From positions 248,001-312,000 of the forward strand of contig NZ_JACNMO010000004.1 of assembly GCF_020622345.1 (NCBI RefSeq): a stretch of DNA of 64,000 nucleotides. The letters are read 5' to 3'. Source of the stretch: Roseobacter weihaiensis (GTDB lineage: Bacteria > Pseudomonadota > Alphaproteobacteria > Rhodobacterales > Rhodobacteraceae). Under the pieces are notes generated by a model. That model was not told where the DNA came from and searched no databases. It saw nothing but the letters and a program-made list of their open reading frames with translations. Numbering within the stretch: position 1 is the stretch's first letter; each line of letters begins with the position of its first letter. Made by a program: the position numbers and the translations under genes. Positions 25,674-35,800 of this stretch are shown here, piece by piece.

Positions 25674-27200
25674 CTATTTCGCGGGCTCATTAGAAGCACC
25701 ACGCGCACGGGATGACTTTTTGGCGTATTTCAGCAGGGGCAGCAAGAAAAACACCAAACTGATTGCAATGAAGGTCGCCGAAAGTGGTCGCTCGACAAAG
25801 GCCAGCACGTTGCCCTGTTCGGCGATCAGCGTCTGCCGAAAGCTCTTTTCCATCAGTGGACCAAGCACCAGTGCCAGCACCAGCGGGGCCATCGGGTAGT
25901 CCGCTTTGCGCAGCAGATACCCCGCAACGCCAAACCCCGCGATCAGCCAGACATCGTGGATCTTTTGACTTGGTGCGTAGCCGCCCACGATGCACAGCAC
26001 CAGCACAATCGAGCAAAGCACCGTGAAGGGCATGCGCAGTGCCCAGACGAAAAGCGGGATCAGCGCGAGGTTGACCAGAACGGCGGCAAGATTGGCCGTA
26101 TAGAGCGAGGAGATCAGCCCCCAGACGAAATCCGGCTGCTCGATAAACAGCATCGGGCCGGGGACGAGGCCCCACATCACCATCCCGCCGAGCAGCAGCG
26201 CGGTGGTCGGTGAGCCGGGGATGCCGAGCGTCAGCATCGGCAGCAGGGACCCGGTGGAGGCGGCGTTATTGGCGGTCTCGGGCGAGGCGACCCCTTCGAT
26301 GTTGCCCTTGCCGAAGGTTTCGGGCTCTTTCGACATGATCTTGGACAGGCCGTAGGACATGAGTGCTGCAGGTGTCGCGCCTGCCGCCGGCAGCATGCCG
26401 ACGAAAAACCCGATGAAGGAGCCAAACGTCAGTGTTTTCCACAGCTTGTTGACCTCTTTCAAACCGAGCCACAGATCCGCGAAGGTCAGCTTGGCCGGGG
26501 TCACCGTCGGCGCGCTCTTGGAGGTCTCGATGGTGTAGAGCACCTCGCCGATGCCATAAATGCCGATGGCCAGCACCAGAAAGCTGATGCCCGAAAAGAA
26601 CCCGGGCTCATCAAAGAAGATCAGCCGGGGTTGGCCTGATATCAGATCAAGCCCAACGGTGGAGAGGGCCAGCCCAAGACAGATCATGATGATGGTTTTC
26701 AAGACATCATCGCCGCCCAGCCCCACGAAGGTCGTAAAGGCCAGCAGCACGAGCGCGAATTCTTCGGCCGGGCCAAAGGCGAGGGCCACATCCGCCAAGG
26801 GTGCTGCAAAAAGCGTGAACAGCACGACCGAGATGGTGCCCCCTACGAAAGACGCCGTGGCGGCTGCAATCAGCGCCAGACCCGCCTTGCCCTGCTGCGC
26901 CATGGGCCTGCCATCAAAGGTGGTGGCAACCGCTGTCGAGGCACCGGGTATCCCCAGCAGGATCGAGCTGATCGCGCCGCCGTACATTGCGCCATAATAG
27001 ATCGCGGCCAGCAGGATGATTGCGGAGGAAGGGGGCACGATGAAGGTCATCGGCAGCACGATGGCCACCCCATTGACGGAGCCGAGGCCCGGCATCGCGC
27101 CGATAAACAGCCCGGCGGTCACGCCCAGAATGACGATCAGCAGATTGAGGGGCGACAGGGACGTCGCGAACCCGTCAGCCAGGTGAGACAGCAGTTCCAT
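25674..27200 (-). CDS. tctA: Tripartite tricarboxylate transporter, large permease TctA
   Basis: A 508-residue integral membrane protein with about 11-12 hydrophobic spans. Two family signatures are visible: GAMPGLGSVNGVAIVLPMTF near residue 33 and GMLPAAGATPAALMSYGLSK near 267, the repeated half-site glycine/proline loops of TctA. It transports a carboxylate with the binding protein TctC and small subunit TctB, driven by an ion gradient. It lies 12 bases after tctB on the same strand. Confidence 0.93.
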   Translation of the reverse strand: MELLSHLADGFATSLSPLNLLIVILGVTAGLFIGAMPGLGSVNGVAIVLPMTFIVPPSSAIILLAAIYYGAMYGGAISSILLGIPGASTAVATTFDGRPMAQQGKAGLALIAAATASFVGGTISVVLFTLFAAPLADVALAFGPAEEFALVLLAFTTFVGLGGDDVLKTIIMICLGLALSTVGLDLISGQPRLIFFDEPGFFSGISFLVLAIGIYGIGEVLYTIETSKSAPTVTPAKLTFADLWLGLKEVNKLWKTLTFGSFIGFFVGMLPAAGATPAALMSYGLSKIMSKEPETFGKGNIEGVASPETANNAASTGSLLPMLTLGIPGSPTTALLLGGMVMWGLVPGPMLFIEQPDFVWGLISSLYTANLAAVLVNLALIPLFVWALRMPFTVLCSIVLVLCIVGGYAPSQKIHDVWLIAGFGVAGYLLRKADYPMAPLVLALVLGPLMEKSFRQTLIAEQGNVLAFVERPLSATFIAISLVFFLLPLLKYAKKSSRARGASNEPAK

Positions 27201-27212
27201 GATCCCTCTCCC

Positions 27213-27704
27213 CTAGAAAAACCGTGCGTAAAGCGGCAGGAAGAAAGGCTCGGTCATACCCTTTGGCAGCAGAATCTTCAGGGTGACTTCGAAAAAGAAG
27301 AACAGAAAGACAGGTGTTGCAGTGGACAGGATTGCGGTCAGCGTCCAGCCGTGTTTGCCGAATATCTTGAGGTACCAGACCATAAACAGAGGCAGGGCAA
27401 CATAGGCGCCAACCCAGGGAATGAGGCCGATGGTCACGATCAGGGCGATGGCGACACTGACAACGGAGGCGAGCGTTTCGGGGTCAAAGAAGTTGCCTGA
27501 ATAGTTGCTTTTGCCCCGCAAACTGCGGATCAGGATGCCCGCCGCGCAGAGGAACATCACGACCGATAGCCAGAACGGGAACGCCCCGCCGCCGGGCCCG
27601 CCGGTCATCCCGTTCCAGCCAATCGGCAGCTCAATCGCATGCCACATGAAATAGAGAGACAGCGCCATGATAGACGCTGCGATCAGTCTGTCCGCCATCA
27701 ACAT
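27213..27704 (-). CDS. tctB: Tripartite tricarboxylate transporter, small subunit TctB
   Basis: A 163-residue membrane protein with four hydrophobic segments (about 5-22, 40-60, 85-105 and a split C-terminal span ending VFLFFFFEVTLKILLPKGM), typical of TctB. The start at 27704 (MLMADRLIAA) is chosen because the longer in-frame reading would run back through a terminator hairpin at 27730-27756; ATG at 27698 is also possible. It is located between tctC and tctA. Confidence 0.88.
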   Translation of the reverse strand: MLMADRLIAASIMALSLYFMWHAIELPIGWNGMTGGPGGGAFPFWLSVVMFLCAAGILIRSLRGKSNYSGNFFDPETLASVVSVAIALIVTIGLIPWVGAYVALPLFMVWYLKIFGKHGWTLTAILSTATPVFLFFFFEVTLKILLPKGMTEPFFLPLYARFF

Positions 27705-27729
27705 AGGAAAGCCCGTTCTTTGGGGAGTT

Positions 27730-27756
27730 AAAAAAGGGGGCAACCCGATTGCCCCC
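27730..27756 (-). terminator. Intrinsic terminator/attenuator between tctC and tctB
   Basis: On the minus strand, GGGGGCAA (27756-27749) pairs with TTGCCCCC (27743-27736) across a 5-base loop and is followed by six T. It sits 33 bases after the tctC stop and before the tctB start, so it should end most tctC transcripts and lower permease expression relative to the binding protein. Confidence 0.8.
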
Positions 27757-27788
27757 TCGTGTCCTGCACTGTCAATGCTGGAGAGGGC

Positions 27789-28766
27789 TTAGGACCCTTC
27801 GCCCATCTTCCCAAGTAAATCGGCGTGTTTGCCGCGTTCATCCAGGAAATAGGCCTGCAATTCATCTCCGGTCAGAAAGTCTGCCATCAGCGCCTTTTCC
27901 GTTGTGTAGGTCTGCCATTCTTCGGAGGCGTTCAGCTTTTCGAACATCTCGGTGTAATAGGCGACAGCTGCGGGGTCCATGCCTTTGGGGGCAACAAAGG
28001 ACCGCTGCATCCAGTAGACAAGGTCATGTCCGAGTTCGCCCATGGTTGGCGTATCGGGAAAGACTGAAATCCGCTCTGGTGTGAAAGCTGCAATGGGGCG
28101 CACTTTGCCCGCATTATAAAAGCCCAGGGCCTCGGAAGGGTTGTTGACCGAGCTGTCGATATGCCCGCCCACAAGGTTCTTGGCCACGTCACCGCCGCCT
28201 TTGAAGGGGACATAGGTGACTTTGATGTCAAATTCGTTTTCCAGCATCGCGGTCACAAGGCTGTCTTCCTGACCCGTACCGGTTCCGCCCATTTTCCACT
28301 CGCCACCGGCGGCCTTCACGGCGGCCACATAGTCATCCAGCGTCTGAATGTCGCTGTCGGCATTCACCCAGAGCACAAATGTGTCCAGCGCCATCCGCGC
28401 AATCGGGGTGAACTCTTCGATGTCCACCCCGATGTCGGTGCGCAGGGGCGTTGTGTAATAGCTGTTGAGCGTGGCCATGATGACGTGGTTGTCGCTCTCT
28501 TTGTCTTTCAGATACCGCAGGGCTTCTGCACCGGACCCGCCGCCCTTGTTGACCGGGAGCACCGGCATAGAGGCGAGGTTCTCTTTTTGAATGATGGACT
28601 GGAAGAGTCGTGCCAGACGATCAGCGCCGCCCCCCTGACCGGCCATGATGACCATCTCGACTGGTTTTTGTGGTTTCCAGTCCTCTGCAACCGCCACAGG
28701 CGCCGTCACCAGTGCAGCAGAAGCAGCCAAGGCCAGTGCAAAGCCGCGTGTAAAATTGTAAGTCAT
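27789..28766 (-). CDS. tctC: Tripartite tricarboxylate transporter binding protein TctC (Bug family)
   Basis: A 325-residue periplasmic protein with a signal peptide (residues 1-27, cleavage after AVA) and the Bug-family start VEMVIMAGQGGGADRLARLF. The segment INKGGGSGAE-like VNKGGGSGAEALRYL and WKMGGTGTGQEDSL are the ligand-loop regions. The start at 28766 has AGGGAG upstream. It is first in the tctC-tctB-tctA-ligase-panE-like cluster and divergent from the ScfR-type regulator. The ligand is unknown; Bug proteins bind many carboxylates. Confidence 0.9.
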   Translation of the reverse strand: MTYNFTRGFALALAASAALVTAPVAVAEDWKPQKPVEMVIMAGQGGGADRLARLFQSIIQKENLASMPVLPVNKGGGSGAEALRYLKDKESDNHVIMATLNSYYTTPLRTDIGVDIEEFTPIARMALDTFVLWVNADSDIQTLDDYVAAVKAAGGEWKMGGTGTGQEDSLVTAMLENEFDIKVTYVPFKGGGDVAKNLVGGHIDSSVNNPSEALGFYNAGKVRPIAAFTPERISVFPDTPTMGELGHDLVYWMQRSFVAPKGMDPAAVAYYTEMFEKLNASEEWQTYTTEKALMADFLTGDELQAYFLDERGKHADLLGKMGEGS

Positions 28767-28941
28767 GTAGTGTTCTCCCTCAGGCAGCAGACAGTTAATC
28801 AAGCCGAACCATCGTAGAGTAGACTAACCGTTTCACTCTACGCGAGAACTTAACTAGATCAGAGAAATAAAATTTCACTAAAATACATGTATTGATGTTA
28901 ATTATTGCGTTTAGGAAATTCTTTTTTGTAAACTTGTTAAT
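28767..28941. promoter_or_regulatory. Divergent control region, tctC / ScfR-type regulator
   Basis: This AT-rich 175-base gap contains three symmetrical or shared elements. An 8-bp inverted repeat CGTAGAGT/ACTCTACG lies at 28813-28820 and 28835-28842. A 12-base palindrome AATACATGTATT lies at 28882-28893. TTTTGTAAAC lies at 28924-28933, only 8 bases before the regulator start. The last would suit autorepression. Confidence 0.5.
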
Positions 28942-30348
28942 ATGAGTAAAACCCTAATCGGCCCGCAATTGCGGCAGCTTCGGCGCGCACGTCATCACAC
29001 ACAGGCAGAGATGGCCCGCCAACTCGGCGTGTCGGCGGCTTATGTCAACCTGCTCGAAAACAACCAGCGCAGCCTGTCGGTCAAGGTCCTGATGGCGCTC
29101 ACTGAAAGCTACGGCGTCGATTGGCGGAGCCTTGTCAACGATAGTGAAATCACGCATCTGGCCGACCTGCGTGCCGCGGTCCGCGATCCGGTTTTTACCG
29201 CCGATCCACCTGACCTGCAGGAGCTGCGGGCCGCCATTGACCACGCCCCGGAGCTTGTGAACATGTTTTTACAACTCTACCAGCACCATGGAAAGCTGCG
29301 TGACACCCTGCGCCATATGACAGCCGGCGACGGGATGGCGGACCGAATGGTCAAGTCGCCCGAGACTGCGATCTATGACTTTTTCCGGGATCATTCGAAC
29401 TACTTTGCAGCGCTTGAGACCGCGGCGGCAGCCGCGCGGGATGCCGTAGGCGGGCGGCAGGACGACATCTACGGCAACCTCAAGCGCCATCTTAAACATG
29501 CCTACAGCATCGACGTGGAGCTGATCGGGATTGATGAGATGCCGGACGCGCTGCGGTTTTTCGATCAGGCCGCCGGGCGGGTGCTGTTGTCCGAAGCGCT
29601 TGACCAGATCAACCGCAACTTTCAGCTGGCGCACATGCTGGCGCTGGTCAGCTGCGGTGCTTTGCTGGATGACCTGTCCGCTACGGCCAAGATTCCCAGC
29701 GACATGGGGCAGGCGCGGTGCCGGGTGGAACTCGCCAATTACTTTGCCGCCGCCTTCCTGATGCCCTACGACGATATCCTGAAAGTGGCCCGGGCAACTG
29801 CCTATGACATTGACCGGATCGCCACGTCTTTTGGGGTGTCGTTTGAGCAAGCCTGCCAGCGGCTGACGACGCTGCAGCGCAAGGGGGCGCAGGGGGTGCC
29901 GTTTTTCTTTCTGCGCATCGACAAGGCGGGAAATGTTACCAAGCGGTTCAATGCCACACCCTTTACATTGGCAGAGCAGGGCGGGGCCTGTCCGGTCTGG
30001 AACATTCACAGCGCCTTTACCGCGCCGGGGCGGATCGTGCCACAATTTGTGGAGCTGCCCGACGCGGGCCAGTTCTTTACCCTCAGTCGGACCACGGATC
30101 GGCCGGTGGTCAACCGGCATATGCAGGACAGACGCCTGGTGGTGACACTGGGCTGCGAACGGGCGCATGTGGGAGAGATCGGATATGCCGCAGCTTTCAA
30201 CCTCGAAGGCGCTGTGAACACGGCCAAGATCGGCATCAACTGTCACATCTGCCCGCGGCAGGCCTGTTCGGAACGCGCGCATGAGCCGCTGCATGTGAAC
30301 CTGCCGGTGGATGCCAACCGGCGCGGCTCGACGCGCTATGAAAGCTGA
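28942..30348 (+). CDS. ScfR-type XRE regulator of short-chain acyl metabolism
   Basis: A 468-residue regulator of COG3800. Residues 5-65 are an XRE helix-turn-helix (QLRRARHHTQAEMARQLGVS). Residues about 150-300 resemble the IrrE/ImmA fold; ELANYFAAAFLMP is typical of it, while the metal-binding HExxH is missing as in other ScfR proteins. The C-terminal DUF2083 domain ends with CHICPRQACSERA. The family in general senses short-chain acyl-CoA and includes RamB and PrpR. Divergent orientation to tctC points to control of that operon. Confidence 0.88.
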   Translation: MSKTLIGPQLRQLRRARHHTQAEMARQLGVSAAYVNLLENNQRSLSVKVLMALTESYGVDWRSLVNDSEITHLADLRAAVRDPVFTADPPDLQELRAAIDHAPELVNMFLQLYQHHGKLRDTLRHMTAGDGMADRMVKSPETAIYDFFRDHSNYFAALETAAAAARDAVGGRQDDIYGNLKRHLKHAYSIDVELIGIDEMPDALRFFDQAAGRVLLSEALDQINRNFQLAHMLALVSCGALLDDLSATAKIPSDMGQARCRVELANYFAAAFLMPYDDILKVARATAYDIDRIATSFGVSFEQACQRLTTLQRKGAQGVPFFFLRIDKAGNVTKRFNATPFTLAEQGGACPVWNIHSAFTAPGRIVPQFVELPDAGQFFTLSRTTDRPVVNRHMQDRRLVVTLGCERAHVGEIGYAAAFNLEGAVNTAKIGINCHICPRQACSERAHEPLHVNLPVDANRRGSTRYES

Positions 30349-30400
30349 GAGGTGTCGGGGCAAGCTACCGGCAGACTGGAGGCCGCCGGGAGCTTTTGTC

Positions 30401-32623
30401 TTAGCCGATGATGCTGTTCAGCGTCTCTGAGGGGCGCATGACGGCGGCGGTTTTGGCGTCATCGGTGTGGAAGTACCCTCCAACATCGGCTGGTGCGCCC
30501 TGGACTGCCGCGAGGTCGGCCACGATCTTTGCTTCCTGCTCGGCCAACGCCGCAGCAATCGGCGCGAAATGCGCAGCGAGCTCTGCATCGTCTGATTGCG
30601 CGGCCAGGGCCTGCGCCCAATAGAGCGCAAAATAGTAGTGGCTGTCGCGGTTGTCGGGCTGGCCGACACGGCGGCCGGGGGATTTATTGTTGTCCAGAAT
30701 TCCCTGTGTCGCGGCATCCACCGCTTGCCCCAGAACGCGCGCCTTTGCATTGCCCTTCACCTCCGCAAGGAACTTTAGGCTTTCACCAAGCGCGCAGAAC
30801 TCCCCCAGGCTGTCCCAGCGCAGGTGGTTTTCCTCCATCAGCTGCTGCACATGCTTGGGCGCGGACCCACCGGCCCCCGTTTCAAAGAGCCCGCCCCCAT
30901 TCATCAGCTTGACGATCGACAGCATCTTGGCCGAGGTGCCCAGCTCGAGGATCGGAAACAGATCGGTCAGATAGTCCCGCAACACGTTGCCGGTCACGGC
31001 GATGCTGGTCTCGCCCTTGCGGATCGTCTCAAAGCTGAGCCGGGTCGCTTCGCGCGGGGCGAGGATCTGGAACTTATCCGTGGCGCCGGCCGCTGCCAGA
31101 AGGGGTTTGACATAGGCAAGAAGCTGCGCGTCATGGGCGCGGGTCTCATCCAGCCAAAAGATCGCCTGACAGTTCTCGGCCTTCTGCCGGTCGATGGCCA
31201 GTTGCACCCAGTCTTCAATGGGGGCCTTGCGGGTCGAGGCAGAACGCCAGATATCACCCGCCTCAACCGCGTGTTCGTGCAGCACATCGCCATTGGCCGC
31301 CATCATGCGCACCGTGCCGTCTTTCGGAATTTCGAACGTGGTGGGGTGAGAGCCGTATTCCTCCGCCTTTTGTGCCATCAGACCGATATTCTGGACAGTT
31401 CCCGCCGTGGCAGGGTCGAGCGCCCCGGTTTCCTTGAAGTAGGTCACGGCTTCCTCGTAGACCGCAGCGTAAGAGCTGTCGGGGATGACACAGTTCGTAT
31501 CGGCTTCCGCGCCATCCGGGCCCCAGCCTTTGCCGCCCGCACGGATCAGCGCAGGCATGGAGGCGTCGATGATGACATCTGACGGCACATGCAGGTTGGT
31601 GATGCCCTTGTCGGAATTGACCATATACATGGGCGGGCGGGCCTGCATTGCCTCATCGACTTTTGCCATTATTTCATCGGCTTGTGGCATGTCTTTGATA
31701 CGATCCAGAACCTCTCCGAGGCCGGAATTGGGATTGACACCCGCCGCGGCAAGCGCCTCCCCGTAGGTGTCGAACACGGGCTTGAGGTAGGCCGTCACCG
31801 CATGGCCAAAGATGATCGGGTCGGAGACTTTCATCATCGTGGCCTTAAGGTGGATCGAGAACAGGATGTCATCGGCCTTTGTGGCCTCGATCTGGTCCAG
31901 CAGAAACGCGCTCAGCGCCTTGGCGGACATGAAGGTCGCATCGACCACCGTGCCTTCGGGCAGCTCGAGGCCCTCTTTCAGCGTGGTGACGGATCCGTCT
32001 GTCCCGGTCAGCTCGATACGCGCTGGTCCAGCCTGTGCGGCACTCAGGGTGACCGAGGTCTCGTTGGAGCGGAAGTCGTTTGCGCCCATCGTTGTGACCC
32101 GGGTTTTGCTGTCCGCAGACCATGTGCCCATGGAATGAGGATTGGCCTGCGCGTAGTTTTTCACGGCCACCGCGGCGCGGCGGTCGGAGTTGCCTTCCCG
32201 CAGGACGGGATTGACCGCCGATCCCTTGATGGCATCGTATCGCGCGCGGGCTTCTTTTTCGGCGTCCGATTGCGGGTCTTCGGGGTAGTCTGGCAGGGTG
32301 TAGCCCTGGCCCTGAAGCTCCTGGATCGCGGCGACGAGCTGCGGCACTGAGGCCGATATATTCGGCAGTTTGATGACATTGGCCTCCGGCGTTTTGACCA
32401 GCTGGCCCAGCTCTGCCAGGTCGTCGCTTTGGCGTTGCGCCTCCGTCAGGTGCTCGGGAAAGGCGGCGATGATGCGTCCGGCCAGAGAAATATCCCTGGT
32501 GCCTACGGAAACCCCGGCGGCATCAGCAAAAAGTCGGATGATGGGGAGCAGTGAGGCCGAGGCCAGTTGCGGTGCTTCGTCAACTTTTGTGTAGATGATG
32601 TCGGGAGTGTTCGTGTCGGACAT
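30401..32623 (-). CDS. icd: NADP-dependent isocitrate dehydrogenase, monomeric type
   Basis: A 740-residue monomeric (IDH-II type) enzyme converting isocitrate to 2-oxoglutarate with NADPH. Seen: [20 protein letters not shown] at the start, the substrate region [25 protein letters not shown]-like FRSNETSV, and C-terminal [20 protein letters not shown]. Length fits the family. The start at 32623 (MSDTNTPD) has AAAGG upstream; the 24-residue in-frame extension is rejected. It is a single-gene unit with no close neighbour on its strand. Confidence 0.97.
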   Translation of the reverse strand: MSDTNTPDIIYTKVDEAPQLASASLLPIIRLFADAAGVSVGTRDISLAGRIIAAFPEHLTEAQRQSDDLAELGQLVKTPEANVIKLPNISASVPQLVAAIQELQGQGYTLPDYPEDPQSDAEKEARARYDAIKGSAVNPVLREGNSDRRAAVAVKNYAQANPHSMGTWSADSKTRVTTMGANDFRSNETSVTLSAAQAGPARIELTGTDGSVTTLKEGLELPEGTVVDATFMSAKALSAFLLDQIEATKADDILFSIHLKATMMKVSDPIIFGHAVTAYLKPVFDTYGEALAAAGVNPNSGLGEVLDRIKDMPQADEIMAKVDEAMQARPPMYMVNSDKGITNLHVPSDVIIDASMPALIRAGGKGWGPDGAEADTNCVIPDSSYAAVYEEAVTYFKETGALDPATAGTVQNIGLMAQKAEEYGSHPTTFEIPKDGTVRMMAANGDVLHEHAVEAGDIWRSASTRKAPIEDWVQLAIDRQKAENCQAIFWLDETRAHDAQLLAYVKPLLAAAGATDKFQILAPREATRLSFETIRKGETSIAVTGNVLRDYLTDLFPILELGTSAKMLSIVKLMNGGGLFETGAGGSAPKHVQQLMEENHLRWDSLGEFCALGESLKFLAEVKGNAKARVLGQAVDAATQGILDNNKSPGRRVGQPDNRDSHYYFALYWAQALAAQSDDAELAAHFAPIAAALAEQEAKIVADLAAVQGAPADVGGYFHTDDAKTAAVMRPSETLNSIIG

Positions 32624-32849
32624 AATTGAAAGCCTTTCTTGCGATTGGCCGTTGATTAACCGACCACGGCGCCAAGGTCCACTGATCGAGATCAATTCTC
32701 GCCAGATCGGCGAGGTGGCCGGGCGCCGGCCGGTCTACAAGAGGTGCGGCGGGCAGGGCAGGCATCGGCATCGGAGAGGCTCAAAGGAGTGGCGCAGACA
32801 TCGGGGATCACAGGCGTATGCGCGCGCGTTCCGGCGACCGGCCCGCGTC

Positions 32850-35800
32850 TCATTCCGCCGCGATTTTCAAGCTTCTGGAGGCGTCAGGTGGAGTGGTTTT
32901 TCTGGCCTCGTCCGGCGTGGTCACGGTGCGGTGGGACCGTCCATAGACAAGCGCAAACATCGGCGGCACGAAGTAGAAGGAGACGATTGCCGAGAGCAGA
33001 ACCCCGCCCGCGATGGCAACAGCGAAAGGCGGCCAGAACCCACCGCCCTCAAGGATGAGGGGCAGGAACCCCCCGAAGGTTGTGATCGTGGTCGAGATGA
33101 TGTGGCGGCTCGATCCGCTCACGACCCTGGCCATCGCTTCGGTGTCCCCGGCCACCGCCTGCGGGTCTGCCTTGAGGCCGGTCAGAATGATGATCGCGGC
33201 ATTGATCGACACCCCGATAGAGCCGATGACCCCGATGATTGCATTGATACCAAAGGGAAACTGCAGGATCGCGAGCGACAGCATCGACAGGCCCGCGGAG
33301 AGGATGCAGACAACCAGAGCCACCGCTGTCAGCCGGAAGGAGTTGAAGGTCAGCGCGATGGTCGCAATGGTCAGAGTCACAATCAGCCCCACGGAGGCCA
33401 GCAGGTTGCCGACCGTGTCAGAGCGGGCATCGGTGTCACCGCCCAGCTCCATTCGGTAGCCCGCCGGGATCTCGAAACCGGCCCCCTCAAGAGAGGCGAG
33501 GACCGATTGCAGCGCCTCTTCGGGCAGGATCTCGGGCACGACAAAGGCCTGCACCGTGTTGATCCGCTCACCATTGCGCCGGGTAATGACGCTTTCGGCA
33601 GGCTCGACGACAGGGCGGGCCAGTTCTGACAGCGGCACTGCCGGGTAGTCCCCAGCCGCAGAGAGGGCCTCGGCGTTCGGCAGCAGGATCGGCAGGTCGG
33701 CCATCGCAGCAAGGTCCCCCTGGATGGCATCGCCCAGGCGCACGCGCACGGTGGTCTGATCGGTGCCCTCCACAAGGCTGCCCCCGGTGGCCCCCACCAG
33801 CCCGGTTTCCAGCTGTGCCGCGATATCGGTGACGTTGAGACCCAGCAGACGTGCTTCGGTCTCGTCGATCTCGAAGCGAAGCTGCGGCGCGCCACCTGTC
33901 ACACCGGAGCGCACCTGCGTCACCAGCGGCAGATCCGCCATCAGTGCGCGGGCCTCGTCGCCGAGGCGCCGCAGCACGTCAAGGTCCGGGCCGACGAGGC
34001 GCACTTCGACAGGGGCGGCAACCGGCGGGCCCTGTACAAGGCCCCGCACGATGATGCGCGCCTTGGGGTGCAGCATGTTCAGATCATCCTGCAAGGCAGG
34101 CACCAGCCGGGCTGCGGCGGCCGCATCGGTGGTCTTGACCATCGCCTGCGCATAACCCGGCTCGGATGCGCGTCCGGCGGTGATGTTGTAGTAAAACGCA
34201 GGGCCGGATTTGCCCACCGACCAGTAGACGCGGTCGATCCCCTCTGCCGCCGCCAGTTTTTCATCGATGGCCTGCGCGACCCCGGCGGTCTCGTAAATGG
34301 CGGTGCCAGGGGGCATCTCGACCTCGATGTAGAACTGGTCCCGTTCCACGCCGGGGAAGAACTGTGCGGTCAGGGTGGGAAAGGCGCCAAACCCAATCAG
34401 CGGCAGGATCAGCGCCAGCGCGATGGATTTCACCGGATTGCCGACCGACCAGCGGAGGGTGCTGTGAAAGGCGCGCCCCAGCGTCGGCAGAGAGATGCCG
34501 CCGCCCGCGCCGGTTTTCAGAATGCGGCCAGCGAGCGCGGGGGTCACGGTGACGGCAATGAACAGAGACCAGACCAGCATCAGGACCACCGCAATGGCGA
34601 TGGAGCCCACAAAATCCCCCGCAGGTCCGGGCAGCAGGATCATCGGTGTAAAGGACAGTGCCGTGGTCACTGTCGAGGCCAGCAAGGGTGCTGCCAGACG
34701 TTTGGTGGCATCGCCCACGGCGTCGATGCGGTCCAGCCCGCGGGTCAGACGCTGGCGCACCTCATCCACCATGACGATGGCCGCGTCGACAAGCAGGCCG
34801 AGCGCCACGATCAGCCCGGTGACCGACATCTGGTGGATCGGCAGCCCGATGAAGTTCATGCTTGCCAGCGTGGCCAGCGACACCACCGGCAGCACCACGG
34901 CTACAATCGCCGCGGCCCGGGCCCCAAGCGTGATAAACAGCACTGCCACCACCAGAGACACCCCGATGGCCATGTTCGTCCCGACCTCGGCCAGACGATC
35001 GGCGGTATAGGTGCTCTGATCGAACATCAGCGTCTCGGTCAGACCATAGGGCACGGCTTCGGCCCCGGCGGCGAGGTCCTGGCGGACAAACCCCATCCAG
35101 CGGTCGATCTGCACGCCGTCCTGGGCCAGCACACCGACCAGCACCGCGGGGCGGCCATTGGCAAAGGCGAGCTCTTCCGGCGGGTTGCTGACCGTGCGCT
35201 GGAGGGTGGCGATATCCGACAAAAGGACATTGGCCCCGTTGGCGCTCTCGCGCAGCACGACCTCGCCCAACCTGTCGAGCGCTTCGATCTCGCCGGAGAT
35301 ATTGACCGTCAGGTCCACGGCGTCACTTTGCAGCCGACCGGCCTGCACCTTGCCGTCTGCCGCAACAATACGGGCCGAGATATCGGCCGCGGTCAGCCCG
35401 AGGGCCACGGCGGCTTCGGGATCGACCTCGACCCGGATTTCCTCTTCCGGCTCTCCAAAGAGATCAATCGCGCGGGTTGACGGGATCGCGCGCAGGCGGT
35501 CTGCGATACCTTCGGCGTGGTCGTGCACGATCGACAGCGGCACCCCGTCATGGTCTGCGGTCACCGCGATCACGGCTGAATAGGCAGAGATGCCCTCCGC
35601 ATCGAACTCCGGGGGCTCCACGCCTTCCGGAAAGACGCGCCGGGCGTCTTCGACCGCGTCGTGGGCCTCTGACCAGACCTGTTCGATGGTGTTTTCATCC
35701 AGCGTTTCCAGCAGCTCCACCGAGATCACCGAAACGCCCGAGCGCGAGACGGATTCGATGGTGTCGACCTCGGCAATCTCGCGCAGTTCCTCTTCGATCT

